A stretch of 64,000 nucleotides of DNA. It comes from Firmicutes bacterium UBA7510 (lineage in GTDB: Bacteria; Bacillota; Clostridia; Tissierellales; Sedimentibacteraceae). Position 1 is the first letter of the stretch. The number at the start of each line of letters is the position of its first letter. The notes below the pieces were generated by a model. That model did no database searches. It worked only from the letters and a program-made list of their open reading frames with translations, and was not told the origin of the DNA. The DNA is taken from contig DLNM01000039.1 in assembly GCA_002479485.1 (NCBI GenBank), positions 372 through 64,371 of the forward strand, given 5' to 3'. Below, one piece after another: positions 1 through 8,886 of the stretch. The position numbers and the translations under genes were made by a program.

Positions 1-5
1 TATAT

Positions 6-48
6 TATATTAATATAATATATTACTTATTTATATTAATATAATATA
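6..48. repeat. AT-only direct repeat at window start
   Basis: A 17-bp A/T-only word is present twice, at 6-22 and 32-48, just upstream of the first gene. It may be part of the promoter region, or simply low-complexity sequence at the window edge. The rest of this upstream region lies outside the window, so no promoter is assigned. Confidence 0.4.
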
Positions 49-74
49 AATAATTGAAAGAAAGGGATAGATAT

Positions 75-935
75 ATGGTAGATGTTATAATTATTGGTAA
101 TGGTCCTGCTGGAGTGTCAGCGGCTATTTATATACAAAGAGCTGGACTTAAATCTTTAATTATTGGTAAAGATGCAGGTTCGCTTGGAAAAGCTGAAAGG
201 ATAGAAAACTATTATGGATTTGTTAATCCCATTTCTGGTAAAAAATTAGTTTCTAGTGGATTGCTTCAAGCAAAACGACTTGGTTCTACTTATATAAAAG
301 ATGAAGTTACTGGCCTTAATTATGATGGTAATTTTATAGTAAATACCAAAAATAAAAGCTTTACTTCTAAATCTGTACTTATAGCAACTGGTACTGTTAA
401 AAATAAACCTAAAATAAAAGGATTAAAAGAATTTGAGGGAAGAGGAGTCAGCTACTGTGCTGTATGTGATGGTTTTTTCTATAGGGGGAAAGACGTCGCT
501 GTTGTTGGAAATAGTGACTATGCATTACACGAAGCTAAAGAGTTATTGCCATTAGTAAAATCTCTAACCTTATTGACCAATGGAAATAATTTGAACACAA
601 ACATTCCATCTAACATAAATGTAAACTTTAAAAAAATTCTTTCTATTGAAGGTGGAGACACAGCGGAATACATTAATTTTGATGACGGCAGTGCAGTGAA
701 TTTTGACGGAATTTTTATAGCCATAGGAAGTGCATCAAGCAGTGATCTTGCTAAAAAAATAGGTGCTGAAATTGAGAAGGATAATATTGTTGTAAATAAA
801 AATTTGCAAACTAATATTGAGGGTCTTTTTGCTGCTGGAGATTGTACCGGTGGCATGCTTCAAATTTCAAAAGCTATCTACGAAGGTTCCAAAGCAGGAA
901 CTGAAATTATAAAATTTATAAGAAAAAATAATTAA
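75..935 (+). CDS. thioredoxin reductase-like FAD/disulfide oxidoreductase
   Basis: Two-domain flavoprotein of the low-molecular-weight thioredoxin reductase fold (286 aa), expected to reduce the thioredoxin encoded next to it. Seen: an N-terminal FAD-binding GNGPAG motif, a redox-active CAVC followed by DG around residue 130, and a C-terminal AAGDCTGG FAD motif. The second nucleotide-binding site is atypical: GNSDYA replaces the usual GGGDSA, and no HRRxxxR NADPH-phosphate motif follows. The electron donor may therefore be NADH or reduced ferredoxin, as in clostridial ferredoxin-dependent flavin thioredoxin reductases (inference). The ATG at 75 is chosen over the in-frame TTG at 54 because an AAAGGGA ribosome site lies correctly before it. 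Thioredoxin starts 30 bp downstream, so the two are probably one operon. Confidence 0.85.
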   Translation: MVDVIIIGNGPAGVSAAIYIQRAGLKSLIIGKDAGSLGKAERIENYYGFVNPISGKKLVSSGLLQAKRLGSTYIKDEVTGLNYDGNFIVNTKNKSFTSKSVLIATGTVKNKPKIKGLKEFEGRGVSYCAVCDGFFYRGKDVAVVGNSDYALHEAKELLPLVKSLTLLTNGNNLNTNIPSNINVNFKKILSIEGGDTAEYINFDDGSAVNFDGIFIAIGSASSSDLAKKIGAEIEKDNIVVNKNLQTNIEGLFAAGDCTGGMLQISKAIYEGSKAGTEIIKFIRKNN

Positions 936-965
936 AAATAAAATATTATTAATTTGGAGGTAATT

Positions 966-1280
966 ATGTCTGCAGTAAAAGTTACAAAAGAAAATTTCGA
1001 GGATGAAGTTTTAAATTCAAAAGTACCAGTTTTATTGGATTTTTGGGCTTCTTGGTGTGGTCCATGTAAAGCAGTTTCTCCAATAATTGATGAGGTTAGC
1101 AAAGAAGTGACAAGTTCTGCTAAAGTATGTAAAATAAATGTTGATGAGGAAGATGAACTTGCTTCATTATTCAAGATAAGAAGTGTACCTACACTAATTG
1201 TTATGAACAAAGGAAAAGTTGTTGCACAATCAATGGGCGTAAAATCTAAAAAATCAATTATAGAAATGTTGGCAATGTAA
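966..1280 (+). CDS. trxA: thioredoxin
   Basis: Small cytoplasmic dithiol-disulfide carrier of 104 aa, the normal length for thioredoxin. The WCGPC active site is near residues 28-32, in the usual FWASWCGPCK context, and the conserved cis-proline segment SVPT is present. The start is the ATG at 966, preceded by GGAGG at 956-960; an upstream in-frame TTG overlaps that ribosome site and is rejected. It follows the reductase-like gene closely and ends at a strong bidirectional terminator. Confidence 0.95.
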   Translation: MSAVKVTKENFEDEVLNSKVPVLLDFWASWCGPCKAVSPIIDEVSKEVTSSAKVCKINVDEEDELASLFKIRSVPTLIVMNKGKVVAQSMGVKSKKSIIEMLAM

Positions 1281-1285
1281 GAGAA

Positions 1286-1327
1286 AAAGATTCTTTTATT
1301 TAGTTAAAAGAATCTCTTTCTTTTTTA
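1286..1327. terminator. bidirectional terminator between trxA and dpaB
   Basis: An 11-bp perfect stem (arms 1288-1298 and 1305-1315, loop of 6) is followed by a T-run on the plus strand and preceded by an A-run. It can therefore end transcripts arriving from both the trxA and the dpaB side. Confidence 0.85.
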
Positions 1328-1912
1328 ATGCGGACTTTTAATTACCGGCTGTATTTGCTTACCCTCTAAAGCCTGTTCCAAGGTAGGTATAATCAAATTA
1401 GTATGCGCTACCATTGAATTTGGTTTTCCTGAATAATTATCTTGACCAAAAGGTACAAAATATACATTTTTAGAATTTAACATTGTTCCTATGTTTTTGA
1501 AATTAAAGCCTAGTGCATCATTGGTTGATAAAGATATTACAAGGGGTTTATTGTTTCTTATGTGACCTTTTGCAGCCATTAGTGCTGGAGTATCTGTTAT
1601 ACCGTTAACTAATTTAGCAAGTGTATTACCTGTACAAGGTGCAATTATTAAAATATCTAGCATATTTTGTGGCCCTAGTGGTTCTGCTTCTTCCAATGTT
1701 AAAATAGGCTTTGTTAGAGTAATGCTCTCTGCCCTTGAAATAAATTCTTCTGATTTTCCAAATCTACAATCAATATTTTGAGAGGCATATGAAAAAATTG
1801 TATATACATTAGAGCCTTCTTTAATTAAATTCTCTAATTCAATAAATATTTTATCAAATGTGCAAAATGATCCAGTAAAAGCAACTCCTATATTTAATTT
1901 ATTTAGTTTCAA
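1325..1912 (-). CDS. dpaB: dipicolinate synthase subunit B
   Basis: Flavoprotein-fold subunit (SpoVFB) of the enzyme that makes dipicolinic acid, the Ca2+ chelator of the spore core. DpaA and DpaB act together on a dihydrodipicolinate-derived precursor in the mother cell. Seen: N-terminal NIGVAFTGSFCT, then IIAPCTGNTLAKLVNGITD and an APALMAAKGH-like stretch typical of the family. The start is uncertain. TTG/GTG codons at 1930, 1921, 1918 and 1912 are in frame; TTG 1912 has the best-spaced purine-rich site (GAAAGAAG) and the family-like N-terminus. Whichever is used, it overlaps the end of dpaA (1899), so translation is probably coupled. Confidence 0.9.
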   Translation of the reverse strand: MKLNKLNIGVAFTGSFCTFDKIFIELENLIKEGSNVYTIFSYASQNIDCRFGKSEEFISRAESITLTKPILTLEEAEPLGPQNMLDILIIAPCTGNTLAKLVNGITDTPALMAAKGHIRNNKPLVISLSTNDALGFNFKNIGTMLNSKNVYFVPFGQDNYSGKPNSMVAHTNLIIPTLEQALEGKQIQPVIKSPH

Positions 1913-2789
1913 ACTCACCACTTCTTTCAATTAGAATATTTTCTATTACATTAGCTAAAATTTCACCTGAGCTTTTAGGTGAATATATACCTGGTAGACC
2001 TAAGCACAAAGATGCATTTAAATTTAAACTTTCACTAGCAATATAATCAATTCCTCCCGGTGCTGATGCTATATCTATAATTGTTACATGCGGTGATAGC
2101 TTCTCTAACTTATCTATTGTTAAAACAATCGCTGGAATTGTATTAAATACGAAGTCAAAACTCTTTAGTTCAGAATCTAATTTATCAAGTAATATGCTGG
2201 AGTAACCATATGCTATAGCTAATGCACATGCATCCTTATTTCTTGCTGCAATACAGACATTTACATCAAATGCTTTTAATTTACTAGCTAATATTTGAGC
2301 ACATCTTCCAAATCCTAGTATAAGGCAATTGCTGTCATGTAAATTAATGGAGCTTCTCTTAATAGCCTCAGCTATAGTGCCTTCAGCGGTTGCGATAGCA
2401 TTAAGTATAGCCACATCATTCATTTTCATAAAATCATATTGATCAATTTTATTTCTACTACAAAAACTAGATAAATAATCTGGAATTAACCCAGCAAATA
2501 AAATGTGATTTGAGTTTAAATGTTCCATAAAGTGTTTAACATTTTTATCTTCGTATAAATCTAAAAAAGCAATATCTTTATTGTTCTTAGTAAATGGGAT
2601 AGGACAAATAAGTATATTACTTTCTGATATAGCTTCGCTTAATGAAGATGTTTTTCTTATTTTATTTGTTATTAAATCATTATTAATGCCATAAGTATAA
2701 ACTGTATAGCCTTTTTCGTGAAGTTTGTTAATCATGTATATCTGTCTTAAGTCTGCACCGATAACAGTTATATCACTTTTTTTTGACAA
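1899..2789 (-). CDS. dpaA: dipicolinate synthase subunit A
   Basis: NAD(P)-dependent subunit (SpoVFA, 296 aa) of dipicolinate synthase. The N-terminal part carries the IGADLRQIYM segment of the family, and a Rossmann GFGRCA motif near residue 160 binds the dinucleotide. Translation starts at TTG 2789, six bases after a strong AGGGGGG ribosome site; there is no competing ATG. It is the first gene of the dpaAB operon, overlapped by dpaB at its end. A sequence fitting a sigma-K promoter lies just upstream, as expected for a late mother-cell gene. Confidence 0.93.
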   Translation of the reverse strand: MSKKSDITVIGADLRQIYMINKLHEKGYTVYTYGINNDLITNKIRKTSSLSEAISESNILICPIPFTKNNKDIAFLDLYEDKNVKHFMEHLNSNHILFAGLIPDYLSSFCSRNKIDQYDFMKMNDVAILNAIATAEGTIAEAIKRSSINLHDSNCLILGFGRCAQILASKLKAFDVNVCIAARNKDACALAIAYGYSSILLDKLDSELKSFDFVFNTIPAIVLTIDKLEKLSPHVTIIDIASAPGGIDYIASESLNLNASLCLGLPGIYSPKSSGEILANVIENILIERSGEFETK

Positions 2790-2809
2790 ATTTATCCCCC
2801 CTATACATA

Positions 2810-2837
2810 TACAATATGTCTAGTTTTTATCTATGTT
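2810..2837 (-). promoter_or_regulatory. candidate sigma-K promoter of dpaAB
   Basis: On the minus strand, AC (2836-2835) is followed after exactly 16 bp by CATATTGTA (2818-2810). This fits the sigma-K pattern AC-N16/17-CATAnnnTA known from Bacillus and Clostridium mother-cell genes. The element ends about 20 bp before the dpaA start codon. The match is by eye only. Confidence 0.5.
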
Positions 2838-2853
2838 ACAAACATAAAAAAAT

Positions 2854-2887
2854 AAAAAGACTCTGTTTATAAAAACAAAGTCTTTTT
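2854..2887 (-). terminator. terminator of the opp operon
   Basis: 15-base arms (2854-2868 and 2873-2887) pair with a single G-U/C-A irregularity, and are flanked by A- and T-runs. They lie directly after the last gene of the minus-strand opp operon and just upstream of the dpaAB promoter. Confidence 0.8.
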
Positions 2888-2893
2888 ACTATA

Positions 2894-3151
2894 TTATTTT
2901 AAAAGGAAAATATATAACAATCCAATTACTGCTCCAATTACAACAAAAAAAGTAAAAACATAAGGTAATACAATAGAAAATGTAGCTATAATAAGAGCTA
3001 ATCTATCATTTTTTTCAAATTGTATGGATTCAATTTTCTTTTTCTTTTTTTCCTTCTCAGCTAATTCTTCTTCTTGCTTTTCAGTAGATAGATTTGCAAA
3101 TCTTATTTTATCCAAATCTTCTTCTACTCTTTTTTTACCACCAAATAACAC
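2894..3151 (-). CDS. small membrane protein at the end of the opp operon
   Basis: Protein of 85 aa not assigned to a named family. It has a highly charged Lys/Glu-rich N-terminal half (residues about 8-48, probably coiled or helical) and a hydrophobic C-terminal segment of about 30 residues, ending in a short KK-poor tail: one long or two short membrane helices. Start is GTG at 3151, preceded by GGAG; the first base of this codon is the last base of the oppF stop codon, so translation is coupled to oppF. A role with the peptide importer is suggested only by position. Confidence 0.75.
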   Translation of the reverse strand: MLFGGKKRVEEDLDKIRFANLSTEKQEEELAEKEKKKKKIESIQFEKNDRLALIIATFSIVLPYVFTFFVVIGAVIGLLYIFLLK

Positions 3152-4134
3152 TAAAATACTCCATTAACCTTATGGCACATTGTAAAGTGTCCAGGCTCTA
3201 TTTCTTTGTATTCAGGTACTTGATTTTTACATACCTCACAAGCATGGATACATCTTGTGTGGAATCTACATCCACTTGGAGGGTTAGCTGGTGAAGGTAT
3301 GTCTCCTTGTAATATTATACGCTTTTTATTTCTAGCTGATGGATCAAATGATGGAACAGCGGATAATAAAGCCTCTGTATAAGGATGAAGCGGATTATCA
3401 AATATTTGTTTTTTACTGCCAGTTTCTACAACTTGTCCTAAATACATAACAGCTATATCGTCACTTATAAACTTAACTACTGATAAGTCATGAGATATAA
3501 ACATATATGTTAACCCATAATTTTCTTGCGCATCTTTTAAAAGATTTATAATCTGTGATTGGATAGAAACATCAAGAGCAGAAACTGCTTCATCACATAC
3601 TATGAATTTAGGGTTAAGCGCAAGTGCACGAGCTATACAAATACGTTGACGTTGGCCACCTGAGAATTGGTGTGGATATCGTCTTGCCTGCTCTGGAAAC
3701 AATCCACATTTGCCTATTATATCTACAACTTTTTCATTCATTTCGCTTTTGTTTTTAACAACTTTATGCTGCATCATTGCTTCACCAACTATTTCTGAAA
3801 CAGGAAGTCTAGGATTTAATGAGCTATAAGGGTCTTGGAATATAATTTGCATTTTAGTTCTCATATGATTAAGATCACGCTTATTCATCTTATAAACATT
3901 CTTACCCTCAAACAACATCTCTCCTTGAGTAGGATCCAATAGTTTTAACATTGTTCTGCCAAGTGTGGATTTTCCGCATCCTGATTCTCCAACCACACCT
4001 AAAACCTTGCCCTCTTTTATTTTAAGCGACACATTGTCAACAGCCTTAACATGACCAACTGTTTTTTTCATAACTCCCGCTTTAATAGGAAAGTATTTTT
4101 TAAGATTTTTTACTTCTATTAAACATTCACTCAT
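3151..4134 (-). CDS. oppF: oligopeptide ABC transporter ATP-binding protein
   Basis: Cytoplasmic ATPase (327 aa) that energises peptide import with OppD. Seen in order: Walker A GESGCGKST (about 49-57), Q-loop IIFQDPYSSLNPR, signature FSGGQRQR, Walker B IVCDEAVSALD, switch ISHDL, and a C-terminal oligopeptide-transporter extension with the CRFHTRC cluster that in this family can hold an iron-sulphur centre. It is 6 bp downstream of oppD and has its own ribosome site (GGAAGG). Substrate could equally be dipeptides or nickel chelates; five-gene order and the large binding protein favour oligopeptides. Confidence 0.93.
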   Translation of the reverse strand: MSECLIEVKNLKKYFPIKAGVMKKTVGHVKAVDNVSLKIKEGKVLGVVGESGCGKSTLGRTMLKLLDPTQGEMLFEGKNVYKMNKRDLNHMRTKMQIIFQDPYSSLNPRLPVSEIVGEAMMQHKVVKNKSEMNEKVVDIIGKCGLFPEQARRYPHQFSGGQRQRICIARALALNPKFIVCDEAVSALDVSIQSQIINLLKDAQENYGLTYMFISHDLSVVKFISDDIAVMYLGQVVETGSKKQIFDNPLHPYTEALLSAVPSFDPSARNKKRIILQGDIPSPANPPSGCRFHTRCIHACEVCKNQVPEYKEIEPGHFTMCHKVNGVF

Positions 4135-4139
4135 ATTTT

Positions 4140-5129
4140 TTACCTTCCTTCCTTAGAAAAGAGCCAACAAGTTACTGAATGCCCATTATCTAAAATTGCT
4201 TCTGATGGAAATGTTGCTTTACATTTATCTATTGCGTGCTCACATCTTGGGTGGAATGGACATCCACTTGGTCTATTATTTAAATCAGGCACGTTACCAG
4301 GTATAACGTGTAGTCTGTTACTCTCTGTACTTAAATCAGGTTTAGAGCCAATTAGCCCTATAGTATATGGATGCTTAGGATTTTTAAATATTTCTTCAGT
4401 AGTTGCAACTTCTGCGACCTTTCCAGCATACATAACCATTACTCTATCACTCATTTCAGCTATAACTCCCAAATCGTGAGTGATGAATATTATAGATGCA
4501 TCAATATTCTTTTTCAAATCATTCATTAAATCTAAAACCTGCGCTTGAATGGTTACGTCAAGTGCTGTCGTAGGTTCATCAGCTATAAGAAGTTTTGGAG
4601 CACATGCAAGAGCCATAGCTATCATAACTCTTTGTCTCATACCACCTGATAACTCAAAAGGAAAGTTGTCCACAACACGTTCAGGGTTAGGTATTTTAAC
4701 AAGCTCAAGCATTTTTATGCTTTCTTTACGAGCTTCCTTCTTACTCATTCCTCTATGCAAAATTAAAGCTTCGCCTATTTGATCTCCTATTCTAAAAATT
4801 GGATTAAGAGAAGTCATTGGTTCTTGGAAAATAATAGAAATATCATTTCCACGAATTTCACGCATTCTATCATCAGATATTTTAAGCATATCTTCGCCGT
4901 CAAACCAAATTTCTCCACCCTCATATTTTCCTGGAGGAGTTTCAATTAGACGAACTATAGACATACTGGTTATACTTTTACCACAACCTGATTCTCCAAC
5001 TATTCCTAAAGTTTCACCTTTTTTTACATAAAAACTTACATCATCTGCAGCCTTAACAGTTCCAGATTCTGAGTGAAAATAGGTTTTTAGATTTTTAACT
5101 TCTAACAATACATCATTATTTTTCTTCAT
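4140..5129 (-). CDS. oppD: oligopeptide ABC transporter ATP-binding protein
   Basis: Partner ATPase of OppF (329 aa), peripheral on the inner face of the membrane. Walker A GESGCGKS, Q-loop FQEPMTSLNP, signature LSGGMRQR, Walker B LIADEPTTALD and switch FITHDL are all intact. The C-terminal extension has the CPFHPRC cysteine cluster as in OppF. A GGGGG ribosome site precedes the ATG. It lies between oppC (12 bp upstream) and oppF in a compact operon. Confidence 0.93.
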   Translation of the reverse strand: MKKNNDVLLEVKNLKTYFHSESGTVKAADDVSFYVKKGETLGIVGESGCGKSITSMSIVRLIETPPGKYEGGEIWFDGEDMLKISDDRMREIRGNDISIIFQEPMTSLNPIFRIGDQIGEALILHRGMSKKEARKESIKMLELVKIPNPERVVDNFPFELSGGMRQRVMIAMALACAPKLLIADEPTTALDVTIQAQVLDLMNDLKKNIDASIIFITHDLGVIAEMSDRVMVMYAGKVAEVATTEEIFKNPKHPYTIGLIGSKPDLSTESNRLHVIPGNVPDLNNRPSGCPFHPRCEHAIDKCKATFPSEAILDNGHSVTCWLFSKEGR

Positions 5130-5140
5130 AATATTACCCC

Positions 5141-6034
5141 CTATCTCTTCATTTTAGGGTCTATAGCATCACGTAAGCCATCACCTAATAAGTTAAAACA
5201 CATAACTGAAAGGAATATACAGCATCCCGGTGGAATCCAATACCACCACTTTTCTTGCATAACAAGTGTACTACGGGCATCCTGCATCATGTTACCCCAA
5301 GTAGGTGTTGGCGGAGATATTCCTAGTCCTAAAAAGCTAAGAGAGGTTTCAGTTAATATAACACCTGCCATACCTAATGTAGCATAAACTATTATATATG
5401 CTAAAACATTTGGTAGTAAATGCTTAAAAATTCTTTTAATATCACTTATTCCTAAAGCTTCACAAGCTTCCATGTATTCCATCTCACGTAAAGTAAGAAT
5501 TTGACCTCTAACAATTCTTGCTATACTAGGCCAGGATAATACAGATAAAACTATAATAAGAGTTTTTACACCAGGACCCATAACAGAAACTGCTGTTATA
5601 CAAAATATCATGAAAGGAAAGGACATAAATACTTCTGATACACGCATTATTATAGCATCAATTATTCCACCATAAAACCCTGCTACTGATCCTAATATTA
5701 CTCCTATTACACATTCTAAAAATACTACAACAAGAGCGACTCCCAATGAAATTCTACCACCGTAAAATAGTCTAGTAAAGATATCTCTTCCAATATCATC
5801 TGTACCTAAAATATGCTCTGAATTAGGTGCTATATCCCTTATTTCATCAGACATATTAGTGGTTTCCATAGAATACGGAGAAAGCATAGGCACTACTATA
5901 CAAGATATTACAATTAATAACAGTATATAAAAGCTAATAACTGCTTTTTTATCCTTTCTAAATCTTGATAATACTCCACTCCAAAATGATTGGCTTTTCT
6001 CATTTTTTACATTAATTGATTTTGTTACTTCCAT
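5141..6034 (-). CDS. oppC: oligopeptide ABC transporter permease
   Basis: Integral membrane permease (297 aa) that forms the channel with OppB. It has the N-terminal extension and first helix typical of OppC, a periplasmic-type loop with the GTDDIGRDIFTRLFYGGR signature, about six helices, and the EAA coupling loop EACEALGISDIKRIFKHLLPN that contacts the ATPases. The ribosome site AAAGGAGG overlaps the end of oppB. Confidence 0.93.
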   Translation of the reverse strand: MEVTKSINVKNEKSQSFWSGVLSRFRKDKKAVISFYILLLIVISCIVVPMLSPYSMETTNMSDEIRDIAPNSEHILGTDDIGRDIFTRLFYGGRISLGVALVVVFLECVIGVILGSVAGFYGGIIDAIIMRVSEVFMSFPFMIFCITAVSVMGPGVKTLIIVLSVLSWPSIARIVRGQILTLREMEYMEACEALGISDIKRIFKHLLPNVLAYIIVYATLGMAGVILTETSLSFLGLGISPPTPTWGNMMQDARSTLVMQEKWWYWIPPGCCIFLSVMCFNLLGDGLRDAIDPKMKR

Positions 6035-6048
6035 TATTATGCCTCCTT

Positions 6049-7014
6049 TTAATCAAATCTAACACGAGGGTCAACTACAGCGTACAAAATATCACCAATT
6101 AAGGTTGATATTAATACTAGCATTGCTAACATAGCATTGTTCCCTAGTATAAGTGGATGATTTCTTTGCATACTTGCTTCAACAGATATTTTTCCCAATC
6201 CAGGAAGTCCAAATATTGTTTCTGTCATTACAGCACCAGATAATAGACCTGGTATTGAGAAGGCTAATAATGTAACTATTGGAATCATTGCATTACGCAA
6301 TGCGTGTTTATATATAACAACTTTTTCTTTCAATCCCTTTGCTCTGGCAGTTCTAACATAGTCCTGCCTAATTACCTCAAGCATACTTGAACGTGTATAT
6401 CTCATAAATGAAGCAGCTTGACTTAATCCTAAAACCAATGTAGGTAAAACTAAGTGCCATGCTATATCCTTTGCTTTTACAAAAAAGCTTGTAGTTCTAA
6501 GAGTAGCACTTTGTAGACCAAACAGTGGGAATATTCTAACATCTACAGCAAAAAACTTAAGCAGTAAAAGTGCAAAGAAAAAAGCAGGTATACTTATACC
6601 TATGAGTGATACAACTGTAAAAAAATTATCCGCAAATGAATATTGTCTAGTTGCACTTAAAATCCCTACTGGTATACCGACAAAAACTGCAAATAAAAGT
6701 GATGTGAACGATAATAATAATGTCGGTCCTATGTAATCTCCTATTACCTTTGTTACAGGCTTTTTATGTGTTGTTGAATATCCAAAATTTCCAGTTGCGG
6801 CTTCTTTAAACCAATTAATAAATCTTTCATACCAAGGTGTATTCATTCCCATTTTATCTAAAAGCTCAGCCTTTTGTTCTGGAGTCATTTTAGGATCCAT
6901 CATAGCAGATGCACCTGAACCTGGAGCCCTATCAAGCAAGAAAAATAGAATAAAAATAACACCTATGAAAACAGGAATCATTTGTAACAAACGTCTTATG
7001 ATATAATTCTTCAT
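6049..7014 (-). CDS. oppB: oligopeptide ABC transporter permease
   Basis: First permease of the importer (321 aa), starting with the canonical MKNYIIRRLLQMIPV helix. About six transmembrane segments; the EAA loop RTARAKGLKEKVVIYKHALR is clear. It is separated from oppA by a GC-rich hairpin that probably lowers read-through, so that the binding protein is made in excess over the membrane parts. Confidence 0.93.
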   Translation of the reverse strand: MKNYIIRRLLQMIPVFIGVIFILFFLLDRAPGSGASAMMDPKMTPEQKAELLDKMGMNTPWYERFINWFKEAATGNFGYSTTHKKPVTKVIGDYIGPTLLLSFTSLLFAVFVGIPVGILSATRQYSFADNFFTVVSLIGISIPAFFFALLLLKFFAVDVRIFPLFGLQSATLRTTSFFVKAKDIAWHLVLPTLVLGLSQAASFMRYTRSSMLEVIRQDYVRTARAKGLKEKVVIYKHALRNAMIPIVTLLAFSIPGLLSGAVMTETIFGLPGLGKISVEASMQRNHPLILGNNAMLAMLVLISTLIGDILYAVVDPRVRFD

Positions 7015-7055
7015 GATTTTCCTCTCTTTCTTTTGAAAACTAATAGCTATAACTA

Positions 7056-7084
7056 ATAAAACCCGGCCGCTAAAGACCGGGCTT
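7056..7084 (-). terminator. intercistronic hairpin between oppA and oppB
   Basis: Minus-strand CCCGG/CCGGG stem (7062-7066 with 7077-7081) followed by GTTTTATT. It lies 10 bp after oppA. This is the classic position for a partial terminator or 3' stabilising hairpin that raises the binding-protein mRNA over the permease mRNA. Confidence 0.65.
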
Positions 7085-7093
7085 ACTTAGTAA

Positions 7094-8830
7094 TTATTTC
7101 TCTATTCTAATCTTCTTAATAACGCTTGTGAAATCTTGATATGTTCCTAAGTCCATACCTTTAATCTTATTGTTGATTCCCCAAATTTCTGATCTGTAAG
7201 CTACGATTGCATGAGGTATTTCATCATTCATAATCTTAGCCCATTCTTTATATATTTCTGCTCTCTTTGCAGTATCAAATTCAGCTTTACCTTTTTTAAC
7301 AAGCTCCATAGCTGCTGGATTTTTATATCCTGAAGCGTTAAATCCTTTTTCTACATAAGCATCATCATCAAATAATGCTCCTGTTGGGTCTGGATCTACT
7401 GATAAGCTAAAGCCCATTGTATAAATATCAAAATCTTTTTCGCCTACTGGTGCATCCATAGTACGTGCTCCAACAGTTTCAAAGTCCATTAATTCGATAG
7501 TTAAATCAACACCAAGTTGCTTCCAAGTGTCAGCTGCCATAGAAGAAAGTTTTCCTGGCCATGGAGAATCTGTATAAACTAACCATGAAATACTAAACTT
7601 TTGACCATCCTTGTAACGGAATCCGTCTGTTCCCATTGTCCAACCAGCTTCATCCATTAATTTAGCTGCCTTAGCCATATCGAAATCATAAGCATTTAAG
7701 TCTTTTGCATCTGGGAATGCCCATGAAACTGGAGATATAGGAGCCATACCAACTTCAGCTATACCTTCACCATATTGTGCTTTAATAAATGATTTTCTAT
7801 CAAGTGCGTACATAAGTGCTTGACGTACTCTCTTATCAGAAAGTGTTGGTCTTGTACAGTTAAAGCACATGAATGTATAACCATTTCCTAAATAGTTAGC
7901 TATATGAACATTTGATAATGCTTCAAGAGCTTTTAAATTATCTGAACTTGCTGCAGGTTGAGCGAAGTCAATTTGATCAGTTTGAAGTGCAGATATTAAA
8001 CTTTCATCAGGAACTTCTAGGAAGTACAAACCGCCTATTTGAGCTCCGTTGCTATTTCCAGCCCAGTAATTTTCATTTCTTACCATTTTTATAAATTGCT
8101 TTGGTTCAAAGTCTTCAAATACCATAACTCCTGAACCTAATGGTTTTTCATTTAATGCTAAGAAGTCGTCCCATTTTTCAAATTTGTAGTGATGTTGTGG
8201 CAATATACCATAAGTAAAGCTCTCTATATTTGCTGGTGATGCTAAGCCTTCATTAAAAGTAAATGCAATCGTTTTTTCATCAACAACTTTAATTCCTTCA
8301 AATACATCAGTTTCTCCCTTGTGAAATGCTTCATATCCCACTAAGTTAGATACTGCATATGCTCTAGGTCCATTATAGTCCGGATGAGCTATAGTAGCGT
8401 ATGTAAAGTATACATCGTTTGCTGTCATAGGAGTTCCGTCAGAGAATTTTATGCCATCTTTTAATGTGAAAGTGTAAGTTAATTTATCTTCTGAAAGTTC
8501 CCATGAAGCTAAATCAGGTTGATATTCACCAGTTTCGTCAAGAATGATTAATGATTCAAACATTAATGAACAAGCATAAGAATCATAAGTGTTATCTGTA
8601 ATAATAGGATTTAACAATCCTTTATATCCAGATACACCAAATCGTAAAATATCATCTGAACCTGTGTATGCGTCCTTCGCTGGTTCGTTACTTGTGCCAC
8701 CAGTGTTGTCAGTTTTACTTGTGTTGCCTGTATTATCGCTTCCAGTTGTAGTATCTTTATTACATCCAGAAAAAACAGTTGCAACCATCATTATGGCAAT
8801 AATTAAAGCCAATAACCTTTTTGTTTTCAT
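7094..8830 (-). CDS. oppA: peptide ABC transporter substrate-binding lipoprotein
   Basis: Family 5 solute-binding protein (578 aa), exported and lipid-anchored. The signal peptide ends in a lipobox VFSGC with Cys23, followed by a Thr/Gly/Asn-rich linker of about 30 residues. The fold-typical stretches LRFGVSG, YTFTLKDGIKFSDGTPMTANDV and RQALMYALDR are present. It is the first gene of the operon, with GGAGG before ATG 8830, a sigma-A promoter and two possible operators upstream. Its cargo could include signalling peptides such as the one predicted at 16.5 kb (inference). Confidence 0.92.
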   Translation of the reverse strand: MKTKRLLALIIAIMMVATVFSGCNKDTTTGSDNTGNTSKTDNTGGTSNEPAKDAYTGSDDILRFGVSGYKGLLNPIITDNTYDSYACSLMFESLIILDETGEYQPDLASWELSEDKLTYTFTLKDGIKFSDGTPMTANDVYFTYATIAHPDYNGPRAYAVSNLVGYEAFHKGETDVFEGIKVVDEKTIAFTFNEGLASPANIESFTYGILPQHHYKFEKWDDFLALNEKPLGSGVMVFEDFEPKQFIKMVRNENYWAGNSNGAQIGGLYFLEVPDESLISALQTDQIDFAQPAASSDNLKALEALSNVHIANYLGNGYTFMCFNCTRPTLSDKRVRQALMYALDRKSFIKAQYGEGIAEVGMAPISPVSWAFPDAKDLNAYDFDMAKAAKLMDEAGWTMGTDGFRYKDGQKFSISWLVYTDSPWPGKLSSMAADTWKQLGVDLTIELMDFETVGARTMDAPVGEKDFDIYTMGFSLSVDPDPTGALFDDDAYVEKGFNASGYKNPAAMELVKKGKAEFDTAKRAEIYKEWAKIMNDEIPHAIVAYRSEIWGINNKIKGMDLGTYQDFTSVIKKIRIEK

Positions 8831-8850
8831 AAAAATCCTCCCTAATTTAT

Positions 8851-8876
8851 TATAAAGTTAAACGTTTAACTTTATA
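8851..8876. promoter_or_regulatory. 26-bp perfect palindrome in the oppA leader, likely operator
   Basis: Perfect inverted repeat centred at 8863/8864, with core GTTAAACGTTTAAC. It lies a few bases downstream of the predicted oppA transcription start. The central CG flanked by A/T-rich arms resembles operators of LacI-family regulators. As a downstream site it would block transcription or initiation. The regulator is not in the window. Confidence 0.6.
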
Positions 8877-8886
8877 TAATAAACAC

